The notes below the pieces were generated by a model. It searched no databases. It had not been told where the DNA came from and was given only the letters and a program-made list of their open reading frames with translations. The position numbers and the translations under genes were made by a program. A stretch of 64,000 bases of DNA from the NCBI GenBank assembly GCA_964036045.1, contig OZ038384.1, positions 58,315,355 through 58,379,354 of the forward strand. The letters are read 5' to 3'. Below, one piece after another: positions 10,168-20,389 of this stretch. This stretch comes from Eutreptiella sp. 'Long Island Sound 2002' (lineage: Eukaryota; Euglenozoa; Euglenophyceae; Eutreptiales; Eutreptiaceae). Positions within the stretch are counted from its first letter, which is position 1, and every line of letters starts with the position of its first letter.

Positions 10168-10630
10168 TAAACGACGGAAGAAAATGAAAAAGCGGACAGG
10201 TCAGGCTACGCCGGTATTTACATTCCCCTTCACGTCTACCACCTGTGACAGTCGATTATACATCGGTAACCTTCGTCATATTTTTCAGGGGATCAGGGGA
10301 ATGATTTGCTTTTTTCCAACAGCCACTCGATGGCAGACGTGTCCGGTTTCAATAGCGGCGTAGCCTTCGCTGCCCGATAGACATGGTTTTTTTTCCAACT
10401 GGGTTTAAAGACGGAAACAGAACAGGAAATTGTGGTTGCGAAAACGGTTTTCGGTTACTGGGAACGGAGCGCACGCAGACACCAAATCCAATTTGCGGCG
10501 ACAGCACGCGCACCAGAAATGACGACAGGAAAAGGCCAGATGTTTTCAAATACATTTTTTTTAAAGGTCGCTGTGCGAAACGATAACCAACATATGTGCG
10601 CAAATTTAATTCCACAGAGAAAGACGCAAA

Positions 10631-12697
10631 ATGCCACTTCGAGCCAGAAAATCCGTAACGCATCGAATGATTGCAGAAGTAAGCAAAGGAGCAGCAGCAC
10701 TACGAGAGGCATGCGCGGCAGAACCAGCATACCAAACAGCAGACGACCTGTGGAAAGGACTGAAACGGAACGACCTGGCGGCGCAACTGGTGTGAACATT
10801 TGCACAGCGACTCAGGTTGAACAAAAGAACGCGCCACAGTTTACCAGCAGCTAAAAGACAGGAGGACAAGCGCTGGGTGCGCATTTTGCGACAGGAGGGC
10901 TGGAACCTGTACCTGTTGATGCGTCAACGGGCAGTACCAAACAGGAAAAAACCGGGAAACACAACAGGGTACCTAACGCAAACAGAAAGACGAACAAAAG
11001 TACGACTCGGGCAAGCAGACGCTGCCGCAGATACAGTGGACCAACAGGCAGCAGCAGCACTTAAAGCAACGTGGTCACTGGTGCTTTCGTCGTGTTGCGT
11101 GCTGTGGATAGACAACTGGTACCGGGCACAATACACGACACACCCAGACGAAAGTGACCGGTCGCAAAACTGTACTGCAATGACAGTACTTCAACTGAAA
11201 CAGAGGCCCACGTATTGGGCAGGACATCCAGCCATTGAGGACCTGGCAGCACGGATAACGACAGTCGCAAGGGCTCTGCAACAGCGTGAACGGAGAATCC
11301 ACCAGACATTGCGTGACATGGGGTATGCAGATGGGTGTGCACCAGACACTGGAAACGTGAGAGCGCCGTTGGATGTGAGGAGGGATGCAAGGCTTGTGCA
11401 GGCACCGGTGTGGCGCCCGTTTGCCCTGTCAAAAGAGAAGGTAACTTGTGGTGTTGGTCTGTTAAACTTGTTACACTTTGCAAGGGACGTAGCACAACAG
11501 ACAAACAGAGTTCTACCGCTGTTGGTTGACGAAAACATACACTACAGGGTACTAAAGTTGTTGTACGGTGCCAAGAACCAACGATGGAACATGCGTGCAT
11601 ACCTGCGTTACGTGCCTATAGTTTACGGTGTCTGGCATGCCTACAAGTTCGTTGTTACTCATACTTTTCGGGTGTTCTGGCCTATTCTAACCTACCTACG
11701 GAAAGGTCTGCTACGACCTGGTTCCACCATACTATCATACCCCAAACTGATAGTTATGGAAAAAACTATTGCTGCGCTGATGCTTGCCACACCCCGAATA
11801 CTACGCCCGTATCGGCGCAAGGCACAAGCTGCGGCCGCGATCAGTGGTCGTGACACTGCGCATGCCAACAGGGCAGCAGTGGCAAACGCAGTCTTGCATT
11901 TGTTGTCGGAATGGTGCCCGTTGTTGTTGTACTTGGGTCACCTGGTACGGGAGTGCAACTGGTCGGGGGAAAACAACGCTACAGGGACACGAGCTCAGGA
12001 GGTGTTGCAGTTGAGTTTGTGTCTGTTGCGGAGGCTGCGTCGAGGACCGTGTGACACCGTACTGAAGTACGAACGCACAATCATGTGCACATTGTTGTAC
12101 AACAGCAAGTGGCACCAGGACCTGCCCGGTCAGGCACACTCAGAGGAGTTTGGAGAAGGGATGTTGAGCAAGCTGGTGCGGGACAAGGCGAGAAACACGG
12201 GTTCTGTTACTGTTGAGGAGGTGGAAAACCATTACTTGTTACTAAAGGTTGGTCCTGGTGGAAAACGCGTGGGGGTGCAAAACGTTCCCAAGAACCTGGT
12301 ACACAGGATGCGACAACGACTGACCAGATTTTTGGCGACAGACCGGATTTGCATGGCCTATGTTGAATGGGAGTCGGACAGAGTAAGCACCGTTGCACCT
12401 TCTTGGCCGCGGAGGTTACCGAGATTTCCACCCTCACCTACACAACCCCTCGGTTACGACCACTACCGGCTACTTGGTCACAGCGTACTAGATGCCCTCA
12501 TTGACCAGAAAACAAATCCCACCAACCAACTGAAACGGAAACTGGATGCTGTTGTGGGACGGAGAACAGATATGGATGCCGACAGACAGGAAGCAGCAAC
12601 ACGCCACGTGCGGCAACGCTTGCGGCAACTGACACCCGCAGTGCGCGAGGCCTCGCGCACTAAACGTTATGAAAAACAGGTATGTAATGCGATGTGA
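10631..12697 (+). CDS. Putative transposase of DNA transposon A
   Basis: A 626-codon open stretch (10817-12697) that continues upstream in the same frame to an ATG at 10631, broken by one TGA at 10793-10795; the upstream 54 residues look coding (MPLRARKSVTH...). Candidate catalytic acids are the D of LWIDNWYR (codon 11111), the D of LVDENIHYR (codon 11528) and acidic residues in the C-terminal third, with a GVWHAYK motif about 35 residues after the second D. This resembles the D-D-H spacing of RNase H-fold transposases, but I recognise no named family. The frame ends after palindrome copy 4, which would encode VREASRT, or is spliced: GTATGT at 12680 to AG at 12862 joins it in phase 0 to the next gene. 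Its position between inverted repeats supports a transposase role; the assignment is inference. Confidence 0.65.
12640..12661. repeat. Transposon A palindrome, copy 4
   Basis: Full 22-bp form lying inside the 3' end of the transposase frame, the only copy in a predicted exon. Confidence 0.95.
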
Positions 12698-12718
12698 GTG
12701 CGCGAGGCCTCGCGCACT
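12697..12718. repeat. Transposon A palindrome, copy 5
   Basis: Full 22-bp form, in the putative 183-nt intron 12680-12862 that separates the transposase from the second gene. Confidence 0.95.
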
Positions 12719-12877
12719 GAGTAGTTCGCTAAGTGCCGTGGATTAAGTCACAACAAAGACGGTTGTGGAACAGATTTGCGAAAACGACCTGCAAAATACC
12801 GTTTCGACTGATTTCAGAGTTCAAATGACCGTGTTTCATGTCATGCCATTTGCCCTTTTCAGGTATTTTTTGGCATC

Positions 12878-15830
12878 ATGAGTGAACCAGGGTCGCCAGA
12901 ACGTCCAGCACCAGACGCAGAGGCCATGGAGTCGTCACCAGGGACCGACCAAGGGGACACGCCGGAGAAAGGACGCAAGAAGAAGGGTGAGAAGAAGCCA
13001 ATACCGGAGATGAAGCTCACAGTCGAAGTGGCACAGTGGCTGCGGCAGGAGAATGGTAAAGCCGTGAAGGTAAAGATTGCTGATTTGAGAATTGACAAGA
13101 CCAAGGAGCGCGGACAGATCCGATCCATCAACTATGACGACGTTGCCAGAAAAGTGACGGGATACCAAGCACTGCCACCAGCTGGACCGTTGCGCGTAAC
13201 GGCGTGGGAGGATAGTGGTATGACTCGCTTCGCTTTCGATCGAAGACGTTTCTTCTCTTTGCTTCGGTACATGATTTGCTTTGCAGATGGCTCCCTTTAC
13301 GTTCTGAATGGTCAACATGGCACAGAAACATGCAGAAAGATTCAGCAACTGCGTCTCGCAGAAGGCAAAGAATTAGAGGATTGGCAGGAGTTTTGCTACG
13401 TTGACATTCTGAAGTACGAAACGCCTTGGAGGATCCGTGCCAAGGTTGCAGGATTGCAACAAGCTGGCAGCCAGTCTGTGACGTGGATTCCGCTGTCCGA
13501 GGCGCTGGACAACATGTTGTTGTACATTGAGGACCAGAAGCGGGAAAAAGAGCCACAAGATTTCGAGAGGTTCAAGATTGCTGTTGTCCAGGCTGCCGTC
13601 AACTCTGCGTTTCTTGCACCCGAGACTTTGGAGGAAGCAGGACATACAGTATGTATTCGTGTATCGCACGGTTACAGTGCGCGAGGCCTCGCGCACTCCA
13701 TGACACTGTTTTACCTCGCAGGACTCGACATTCAAGAATTGGAGGGACATCTTCTCCCTGGCGTATTACTGCGGCCGTGAGGCGGTTACTGGTATGAGGA
13801 ACCTCGAGAGTAAGAGCAGGAAAGACGAAGTTACAAGGAATGCCTTCAAGAAGCTGGAGGGGCTGCATCTACCGAGCCTATTGCAGAAAGTCTGTGCGCA
13901 CATGAACCTGAACGACTCGACCTTAAAGACCACCCAGAACTGCATTGACGTGCAGATTACGGAACAATGGGTTATTTTCCATCTTGACCATCCGGACAAT
14001 AAGCAGTATGTCAACCAGACCGCAGGTATGCGTCAGTGTCGCAGCTGCAGTGCGCGAGGGCTCGCGCACTTCACCACCTTTTTCACATCCGTACAGCTGC
14101 CGATGCGAAGATCCGAGCAGAAGTCGCAGCACTGGGCACGCCGCAACTGAAAATTGGGCTGGGAAATTGGGGTTATTGGGTGGACGCAAAAAGTACGAGG
14201 TTTCGGTCGCCGTGGCCAAAATGGAAGACGTTGCTCAGTGCACCTCTGTGGCGCACTGGGGACAAGGGCGCACCTCCATTACCACAGACGTTGGCCGTGC
14301 GGAAACAACTGCAAAGGAAGACTGAGGCACCATCATCGGCACCGTCACAGACACAGCTGAGTAATGGCGATGTGATCAATGTCTCCAAGCAGGACGAGCA
14401 AGGGAGCAAATTCGCTTTGACAGCCTGCCGTATTGAGGATATTGAAGAGACACCGCCAGGCCGTTTCCGAGATCTGCAGTACCCGTTGTGGATCATCAAC
14501 GCTGACCTTTTCATTGAATATGATTCTGCAGGATTTGTTCCGAGGTGGCTGTTCGATGTGATGATGCTGGGGAAAGACGTCATTTTCTATGGCGAGGCTG
14601 ATGTTGTGCACCGTATTGGCCGCGACATGCAGAGGCTCTGGCGTGTGGAGAAGGACAAGGATCCAACCACAGTGCCATTGTACCATGTTCGGTTGCCCGT
14701 GTACTCTTGGTTATCGGGTCCCGTGACCAGCAGTACGTATCAGTTCGACGAGCACTGTATGTGGATCGGAACAACGAGTCGCTGGGATAAGCAGGTATAT
14801 CTGCTTCTTTCGACTGTTACGATGCCGTTGTGTGCGCGAGGCCTCGCGCACTGCTGCCTCCGTTATTCGTCTATATTCATCACATTTACAGTTGCCGAAC
14901 TATGTGTCGTATTCCGCTGGACATTTCGAAGAGATGCAGGAGAAGAACCTCGGTGGTTTCATGCCTCTGATTCACGTGCTGTGGTACCTGGACAAATACC
15001 TTTTGTGCAGTGGGCATCCTGATGCAGTGGTTGTTGTGGACGACACGCCTGCCATGGCCGCAAAGATTGCGATGTCCGACGTCCGAACTAAAGTGGCGTT
15101 TCTGGCTGTGTCAGCGATCAAGCAAAAGGACCTAGGGAATGCCGTTGGAGGTGCTCTGCAGCATGCAATCGTCATGCGGTACATGCTGGAGGCCGGTCAG
15201 ACGGAGCAGGGAGCAACAGCTGCACCTTGGGATACTCAAGAAGAGTGGCTCCAGCGTGGCATTCCACTGTGGGTTTTGGACAGCAAACGAGGGCAATAAG
15301 GGCACCAGCAGGTGCATGCTGCAGAAGCCGTCCAGGAAGATGTCGTGACTGAGGCCCCCGCTGACGACACTGAGCCTGGTGCGCCTGCACCTACCTTGCC
15401 AATGCAAGCCAAGGTGAAGAAGACTGCCAAAGTTGTACCAACTCAGGGTACTGCAGCCGGAAAAGGAACACCCTCGAGTAGCAAGAAGCAAGCAAAAGGG
15501 AAAGAGAAGGAATCGGACAAGCCCGCGGAATCAGACGACGACGATGCTGACGAGGAGTCAGAAGAAGACGATCCGGAGCAAGTACTGGAGACCCAGCAGA
15601 AGCGCAAGCGGGCATCCGCCGCTCACTTCGATGCAAGCCCCGAATCTGGTAAGGAACAGCCGAAGAAGAAAGCGAAGACTGCTGCCAGTGCTAGTGCAGA
15701 GTTCAAGCCGCCCTCGCGTTCTGGTGCCCAGCCGTCTCGAGGTACCGTTGCCTCTCCAAGTGGGACAAGTTTGGCGGCAAGAAGCCTGGGTTCCAGGTTG
15801 GCTAAGGTTGCTGGACCGAAGAAGAAGTAA
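12878..15830 (+). CDS. Transposon A second gene: spliced, NGQHG (DGQHR/ParB-like) protein
   Basis: Four exons join in phase: 12878-13648, 13722-14025, 14097-14794 and 14892-15299, with GTATGT/GTATGC/GTATAT donors and CAG acceptors. This gives about 726 residues to a TAA at 15297-15299. The same frame then stays open for 177 codons to 15830 with a coding-like basic, acidic and Ser-rich tail (KKKAKTAASA), so the TAA is probably a nonsense mutation and the intact protein about 900 residues. The N terminus is charged and low in complexity (GRKKKGEKK). Exon 1 contains LYVLNGQHGTETCRKI followed by AGLQQAGSQS, resembling the (D/N)GQHR loop of DGQHR/ParB-like domains, here with G in place of R. The rest is unfamiliar. 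An alternative start upstream would fuse it to the transposase (codons VFFGI before the ATG). Function is unknown; a DNA-binding or nuclease-like accessory role is inference. Confidence 0.6.
13676..13697. repeat. Transposon A palindrome, copy 6 (intron 13649-13721)
   Basis: Full 22-bp form within a 73-nt intron. Confidence 0.95.
14049..14070. repeat. Transposon A palindrome, copy 7 (intron 14026-14096)
   Basis: One central change (GAGGGCTC instead of GAGGCCTC) within a 71-nt intron. Copy 9 carries the same change. Confidence 0.93.
14832..14851. repeat. Transposon A palindrome, copy 8 (intron 14795-14891)
   Basis: Exact 20-bp core within a 97-nt intron; the outer A is replaced by T. Confidence 0.94.
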
Positions 15831-15873
15831 GTCACGATTCACCCAAGTGTTTCGCCTCTTTTTTGCAGTCATG

Positions 15874-15895
15874 AGTGCGCGAGGGCTCGCGCACT
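15874..15895. repeat. Transposon A palindrome, copy 9
   Basis: Variant with the same central GGGC change as copy 7, a few bases after a possible splice acceptor at 15868. Confidence 0.93.
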
Positions 15896-16032
15896 CGCCT
15901 TCGACGCGAATGCAATTATATGCCCTTAAGGGCTTGTACATTTTTGCCGAGCTTTTATCTCAGTGTTTGTACGTTGTGCACTTCGTGTCCTGTTTTTGTT
16001 GCCTTCTGTACACAATTGTTTCCATGACCTTG

Positions 16033-16054
16033 AGTGCGCGAGGCCTCGCGCACT
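16033..16054. repeat. Transposon A palindrome, copy 10
   Basis: Full 22-bp form extended by TG/CA to 26 bp like copy 1; about 340 bp from the right end. Confidence 0.95.
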
Positions 16055-16374
16055 CAGGTACACAAAACAGCAATTTATTTCGCAGGACAAACATAGGTGC
16101 AACTGGAGACCCGCAGAATGTCATATTTTGAAAATGAGCTCCCGAACAGGCACGCACCAGTTGGCTTTTGAAATACAAAAACGACAAGATTGGTAAAACA
16201 CACCCCTCAAATCAGACAAAATAATAGTTTATTTTGATAAACAAAAAGTGGAAAAAAGCAGCAAATTGGGTAAAATTGTATTTTTTCGGTGGTATCTGGG
16301 TCATGTGTGTTGCAAATGTCCAAAAAAAATAGTTTTTTGGGCAGTCATTTTTTAGGTCCTTCTCTTCCAAAAGG

Positions 16375-16397
16375 GGGTGCAGTTTGCGTGGGCTAAG
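16375..16397 (-). repeat. Right terminal inverted repeat of transposon A
   Basis: Reverse complement of 9540-9562, followed by AGGAA at 16398-16402. Confidence 0.93.
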
Positions 16398-16901
16398 AGG
16401 AAGGCCGGCCACGTCGGCTCCCTGTCGGGCCACGCCGCCCGGATCACTGACCTGAGGACCCTCTCGTGGTCCTCTGGTGCCGCCCACCCCCCCGGGGGTG
16501 CCTCCCGGTGTCCTCCGTCCCTCCGGAGGAGCACGGCATCGAAGGGCCGGTTCCGCGACCTCCTGGAGGTCCCCTGGTTGGCCCAGCACAACCACCCGTA
16601 CACTTCCCCCACCAGGGGGAGGGTCTCCCCCCCCAGCGGGTCCGGGACTGCGCCCCAGTCCACGTTCCACGGCCGGCTCTCCTCCGCCCCCTGTGCCGGC
16701 CCCCCTCGCTGCTCCTGCACCTGCGGCGCCGATGCCACGCCCCGTCCCCCCTCCGCCGAGGCCACCCGCGCCGGCTCCGCCCTCGGCGCGGGGGGGGCTT
16801 GCTGGTGCTGGTGTCGTGGGGGTTGGGGGGGGATGAGCTCGCCGGCGTCAGGGTCGATGTTGTAGAGGTGGTGGTGGTGGTGGTGGTGGTGGTGGTAGGT
16901 G

Positions 16902-17217
16902 TCCGACGGCTGTTGTACCTAAAGGCCGAAGGTTCTGAGCGCAAAGAACGGCTGCAATACCTCAGACAGACCTGGAAATCCTCCATCTGGTCTGAGGAGG
17001 ACGATGATTCCTATACGCTGCCTGATCCTGGGATACCTCTAGTGTATTCTTTGCACTATGGGCAGCAATGTCCCCCTGAGTGGGACGATGGTTCTGTACC
17101 TGCCGAAACTGCTGATCGGCAGAAAAAGAAAGAAAATGGAAAGAGCAACCTCCATGCTGAGGAGGATTTCCTGCAGAAAGTTGAGAGTCTTAACCTTGAC
17201 CCCCGACTGAAGAAACT
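16902..17217 (+). repeat. Right copy of 316-bp target duplication flanking LINE 1
   Basis: Identical to 6054-6369; it begins at the truncated 5' end of LINE 1 and leads back into Ty3 copy 2 pol (CTGCTAACCTATGAGG). Confidence 0.88.
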
Positions 17218-20200
17218 GCTGCTAACCTATGAGGAGGTGTTCGGCGCCTTGCCTCCCCCCTCTCTTGTAAAAAACTGGTCCAGATGGACCTCAAACTGAA
17301 ACCTGAATTTGAAAAGAAGCGAGTGAGGCATCGTCCCTATCCCGCTCCACAGGAACAGGTTGAGGAAATCGAGCGCCAGATCCAGGAATGTATTGATGCT
17401 GGCCTCGTGCAGGAATATAAGAAGGGGGACTACCCCCATCACTGCAGTCCCTGTTTCCTGGTTGCTAAACCAGGGTCGAACACCCTACGACTGGTTGTTG
17501 ACTATGGTGAGGTCAACAAGAAAACCCAGAACCACTCAGGGAGTATTTCTAACATGGAAAATACCCTGGAGCGTACTGCTAAATGCAGGTACAAGACTAA
17601 AATGGACAAACGCAGTGGTTTCTGGTAGGTAGACCTAACCGCCGCAGCTCAGGAGCTGCTGGCTTTTATAACCCCTAAGGGTCGTGTGTTTAAATGGAAG
17701 GTCATTCCTTTTGGGGTGGCTAATGCCCCAGCGCTCTTCCAGGAGCTAATGAACAAAATTTTGTACATACTGAGGCGCAGACCTCTAGTACAAGAGTTGA
17801 TTTCCCGGGGTGCAGAAATGGAGGCCCACATCGACGACGTGAGTTTGGTTACTAATACCCAAGAGGACCATGTCCTTCTCCTCCGTGAATTTTTCATTGT
17901 TTGTCAAGAAAACCATCTCCGAATCAAACTCGAAAAATGTGAGGTTATGAAAGAGAAGCTGGAATATTTGGGTTTCGACGTGGGGTATGGCTGGTGGAAA
18001 CCAGCCGTGTCTAAGATGCAGCCCCTACAGGACATGCAGATTGGCGATGACCCTAAGAAGGGTCTACACGACGTGAGGAGTTTTGTGGGCGCCTGTAACT
18101 TCTATAGGCGTCACATCCACAATTTTACCTACTCCTCTGCCCCCCTCACTGACCTAATCAAGAAAACTACTCCCTGGAGGTGGACCGCCAGAGAGGAGGA
18201 GTGTTTCCAGGAGTTGAAGAAGAAAATTGCCTCCTCCAACTGCCTGGGAGTACCCCGCCCTAAGGGCAAGATAGTCCTGATCACTGATGCCAGTGATGTA
18301 GGGGGGGGTGGAAGGATCTACCAATGGCAGGAGCTTAACCCAGCTGAACCACCTCACTGCCATTATTGTACTAGTGGACTGAACCGTGATGGTTCCTTGA
18401 AACATGACTATCCTACCAGTGAGTGGCGGCTGGTGCCACTGGGACACTGGAATTGGAAATGGAACCAAGCGCGTTCCAATTACAGCACCTATGACCAGGA
18501 ACTCCCGGTCGGTATGTTGGTGCTTTCGTCACAATCCGGACTCCTGGGATCTAACCCTATTGTCTAGCTTTGTTACCAGGAACCTGTGAAGTCTTGTCAG
18601 AAGGGCCCGCCACCAGAGAAAGCAAAACTAAAGCGGTGGTGGACTTACCTGAGCCAGTTCAGGCTGACAGTTCATCATATCCCCGGTATAAAAAATGAAC
18701 TGTCTGACTGTATATCGCGCAATAACTTTGATGCGCTTATAGGTGAGAGCTCTGAGGTGCTCGCCAAAGAGGCTTTCCAGCATATGGATGTCCAACTTGA
18801 CCTGTCCATGCGCACTGCTGGAATCCTGGAGGGTTGGAGCCTAACCGACCATCAGTCAGAGTATAAAGAAATTCTCCAAACCCTCAACACTGGTCTCGAA
18901 CCCCGTGTCATTGACGGGCACCAGTGGTAAAAAAACGGCCAATACCTCTGCTACCGAGGACAGTATTGTTGTGCCTGAGGCACAACTGGATGGGTGCCTA
19001 CAGTGGTCCCATCTCAGTTCTGGTCACACTGGGGCTAATCGCTCAGTGGACTTCTTCCGTGAGTGTTTCTACTCTAGTCTAACCCTGACTGAACTGAGGT
19101 CTCGTATGCAGACCATTGTGGATGCTTGTGGCTATCATGCCAGCAAGCAGAGCAACAGTAGGGATACGGGACTGATTTCCAGCTTACCCATACCCTATTG
19201 TGCTAACTATCTTCTCTATGTGGATTTCTTCCACGGCCTACCACGCTTCAGCGGCTATGATAATTGCCTAGTGGTCACCTGTGGCCTATCTCGCTTCACC
19301 CGTGTGTTCCCTTGCAATAAGAAAATCACAGGTGAGCATACTGTGAAAATGTTGGTCGAACGATGGTTCGAACCCTATGGGGCACTTAAGCAGGTGCACT
19401 CTGATGAAGATGTACGCATCCGCAGTGCCACTGGGTGGTACAAACAAGTGCTAACTGCCCTAAACGTGGAGGTAACCACAGGTGTACCCTATACCCACAC
19501 GTCTAACCCTCTTTGTGAGAGACAGAACCGTGTGGTGGAGCAAAACCTAAAAATCTTGATGAAACAGGAGCGTACCAAAGACTGGGTACGTCTAGTGCCC
19601 TGGGCAGTGCTGACCATGAACTCAGAGCGGAGCTCTTTTACGGGATTCACCCCCCACGAACTGTTCCATGGAGGACGACCTGCTTGGTTCTTCAAAACCC
19701 CCTTTCCTGAGGACTTCAAGAGCTCTGTGGGAGATTGGCTGGAACACAAGCAATCTATGGCTAACCAGGGTGGGACTAACCTGAGACACATTCGTGACCC
19801 TGAACTGAGTTGGCGGAACCGCCTACGGCGACCTGCCAGCTTCAAGGTTGGTGACTTTGTTTTGGTTCACCATTGACGCCTACCCTCCTTGCCACGTAAC
19901 TGCCTACAGGACCCTTATTTTGGACCCTATCGTCTCATCAGGATAGATGGATCCAGGATCCATGTCAGGTGCAGTCCACGTCTACGTGGTGAACTGCTGT
20001 GTGCACCTAAACAGTTGAGGCACTATCATTCCCCTGACGGTTTGTCCTGGGATGAGTGGCGCCTCAGCGACAGTGAGGTTGAGCGTATTGACCTAGAGAA
20101 CGCTGCCAGCTCAGAGGAGGCAGACGAATTCGAAGAGATGACTGCCGATGAGATGGCAGTCGATGGTTACTACGTGGTTGCAGGTATTGCTCGCCACGAG

Positions 20201-20389
20201 TATAAACAGGGCTGGAAATTCCTAACCCTGTGGGATGGCTATGGGTTATCTGAGGCGACCTGGGAACCTATGTCAGCCTTCATACAACCAGATGGGAGTA
20301 TCAACCCCATCCTCCGCTGCTACCTCGTTGAGAACAACGAGGGGCAGCTAATGACCCGTGCTGAGACTCTGTCCCAGCGTAAAAAGTAA
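17218..20389 (+). pseudogene. pol: Ty3 copy 2 pol: RT, RNase H, integrase, chromodomain (first unit)
   Basis: Continuous homology to Pol of copy 3. RT has LVVDYGEVNKKT, MDKRSGFW, FGVANAPALFQELMN and the active site HIDD (in AHIDDVSLVTN). RNase H has LITDASDVGGGG. Integrase has YVDFFHGLP, HSDEDVRI and CERQNRV. A chromodomain (GWKFLTLWDGYGL) ends the protein. Breaks: a lost base near 17265, TAG at 17626 (Q in copy 3), TAG at 18565 (W in copy 3), TAA at 18928 (K in copy 3) with a frameshift shortly after, and TGA at 19874 (S in copy 3). The last stop at 20387 is created by the tandem-duplication junction. Confidence 0.88.
17853..20386 (+). repeat. Tandem duplication inside Ty3 copy 2, unit 1 (2534 bp)
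   Basis: 17853-20386 is repeated head to tail at 20387-22920; both start TAATACCCAAGAGGACC and end CAGCGTAAAAAG. All stops and frameshifts are shared, so duplication came after decay, or the assembly repeated the block. Confidence 0.92.

Larger units (their letters stand above)
9641..10630 (+). other. 5' noncoding region of transposon A
   Basis: About 1 kb between the left inverted repeat and the transposase frame. It holds palindrome copies 1-3 and no frame with recognisable protein. It presumably contains the promoter; I cannot point to a defined promoter motif. Confidence 0.5.
15831..16374 (+). other. 3' noncoding region of transposon A
   Basis: Holds palindrome copies 9 and 10 and AT-rich sequence before the right inverted repeat. 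GTAAGT at 15829 and TTTTTTGCAG ending at 15868 could delimit a further small intron, and CAG ending near 16085 is another possible acceptor, so the transcript may extend here. Confidence 0.45.
9540..16397 (+). mobile_element. DNA transposon A (6858 bp, terminal inverted repeats, 5-bp target duplication)
   Basis: The first and last 23 bases are exact inverted repeats (starting CTTAGCCCACGCAAACTGCA). A second inverted match lies further in (9606-9635 with 16313-16342, around AAAAACTATTTTTTT). The element is bounded by AGGAA at 9535-9539 and 16398-16402. The homologous site in LINE 2 (near 41550-41580, CTCCAGGAAAGCCAGCCACG) has a single AGGAA and no insert, which fixes both ends. It carries a transposase-like gene, a spliced second gene and ten copies of a private palindrome. 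Base composition is far less GC-rich than the host LINE. I cannot place it in a named superfamily. Confidence 0.92.
6370..16901 (-). mobile_element. LINE 1: 5'-truncated non-LTR retrotransposon, interrupted by transposon A
   Basis: 6399-9539 and 16403-16901 align with the GC-rich 3' part of LINE 2 (37986-42070), in the same order. The copy has a poly(A) tail, lacks all the endonuclease and RT coding seen in LINE 2, and ends in a GGT-rich stretch at 16870-16900, consistent with 5' truncation. DNA transposon A splits it at 9539/16398. Open frames in this GC-rich stretch overlap in all six frames and have no recognisable domains, so I do not call genes here. Confidence 0.85.

Noticed and set aside
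9736-16054. CRISPR-like array of a repeated palindrome in transposon A
   Set aside because: Spacing ranges from about 35 bp to 2.5 kb, the copies lie in introns and noncoding ends of a eukaryotic element, and there are no cas genes.
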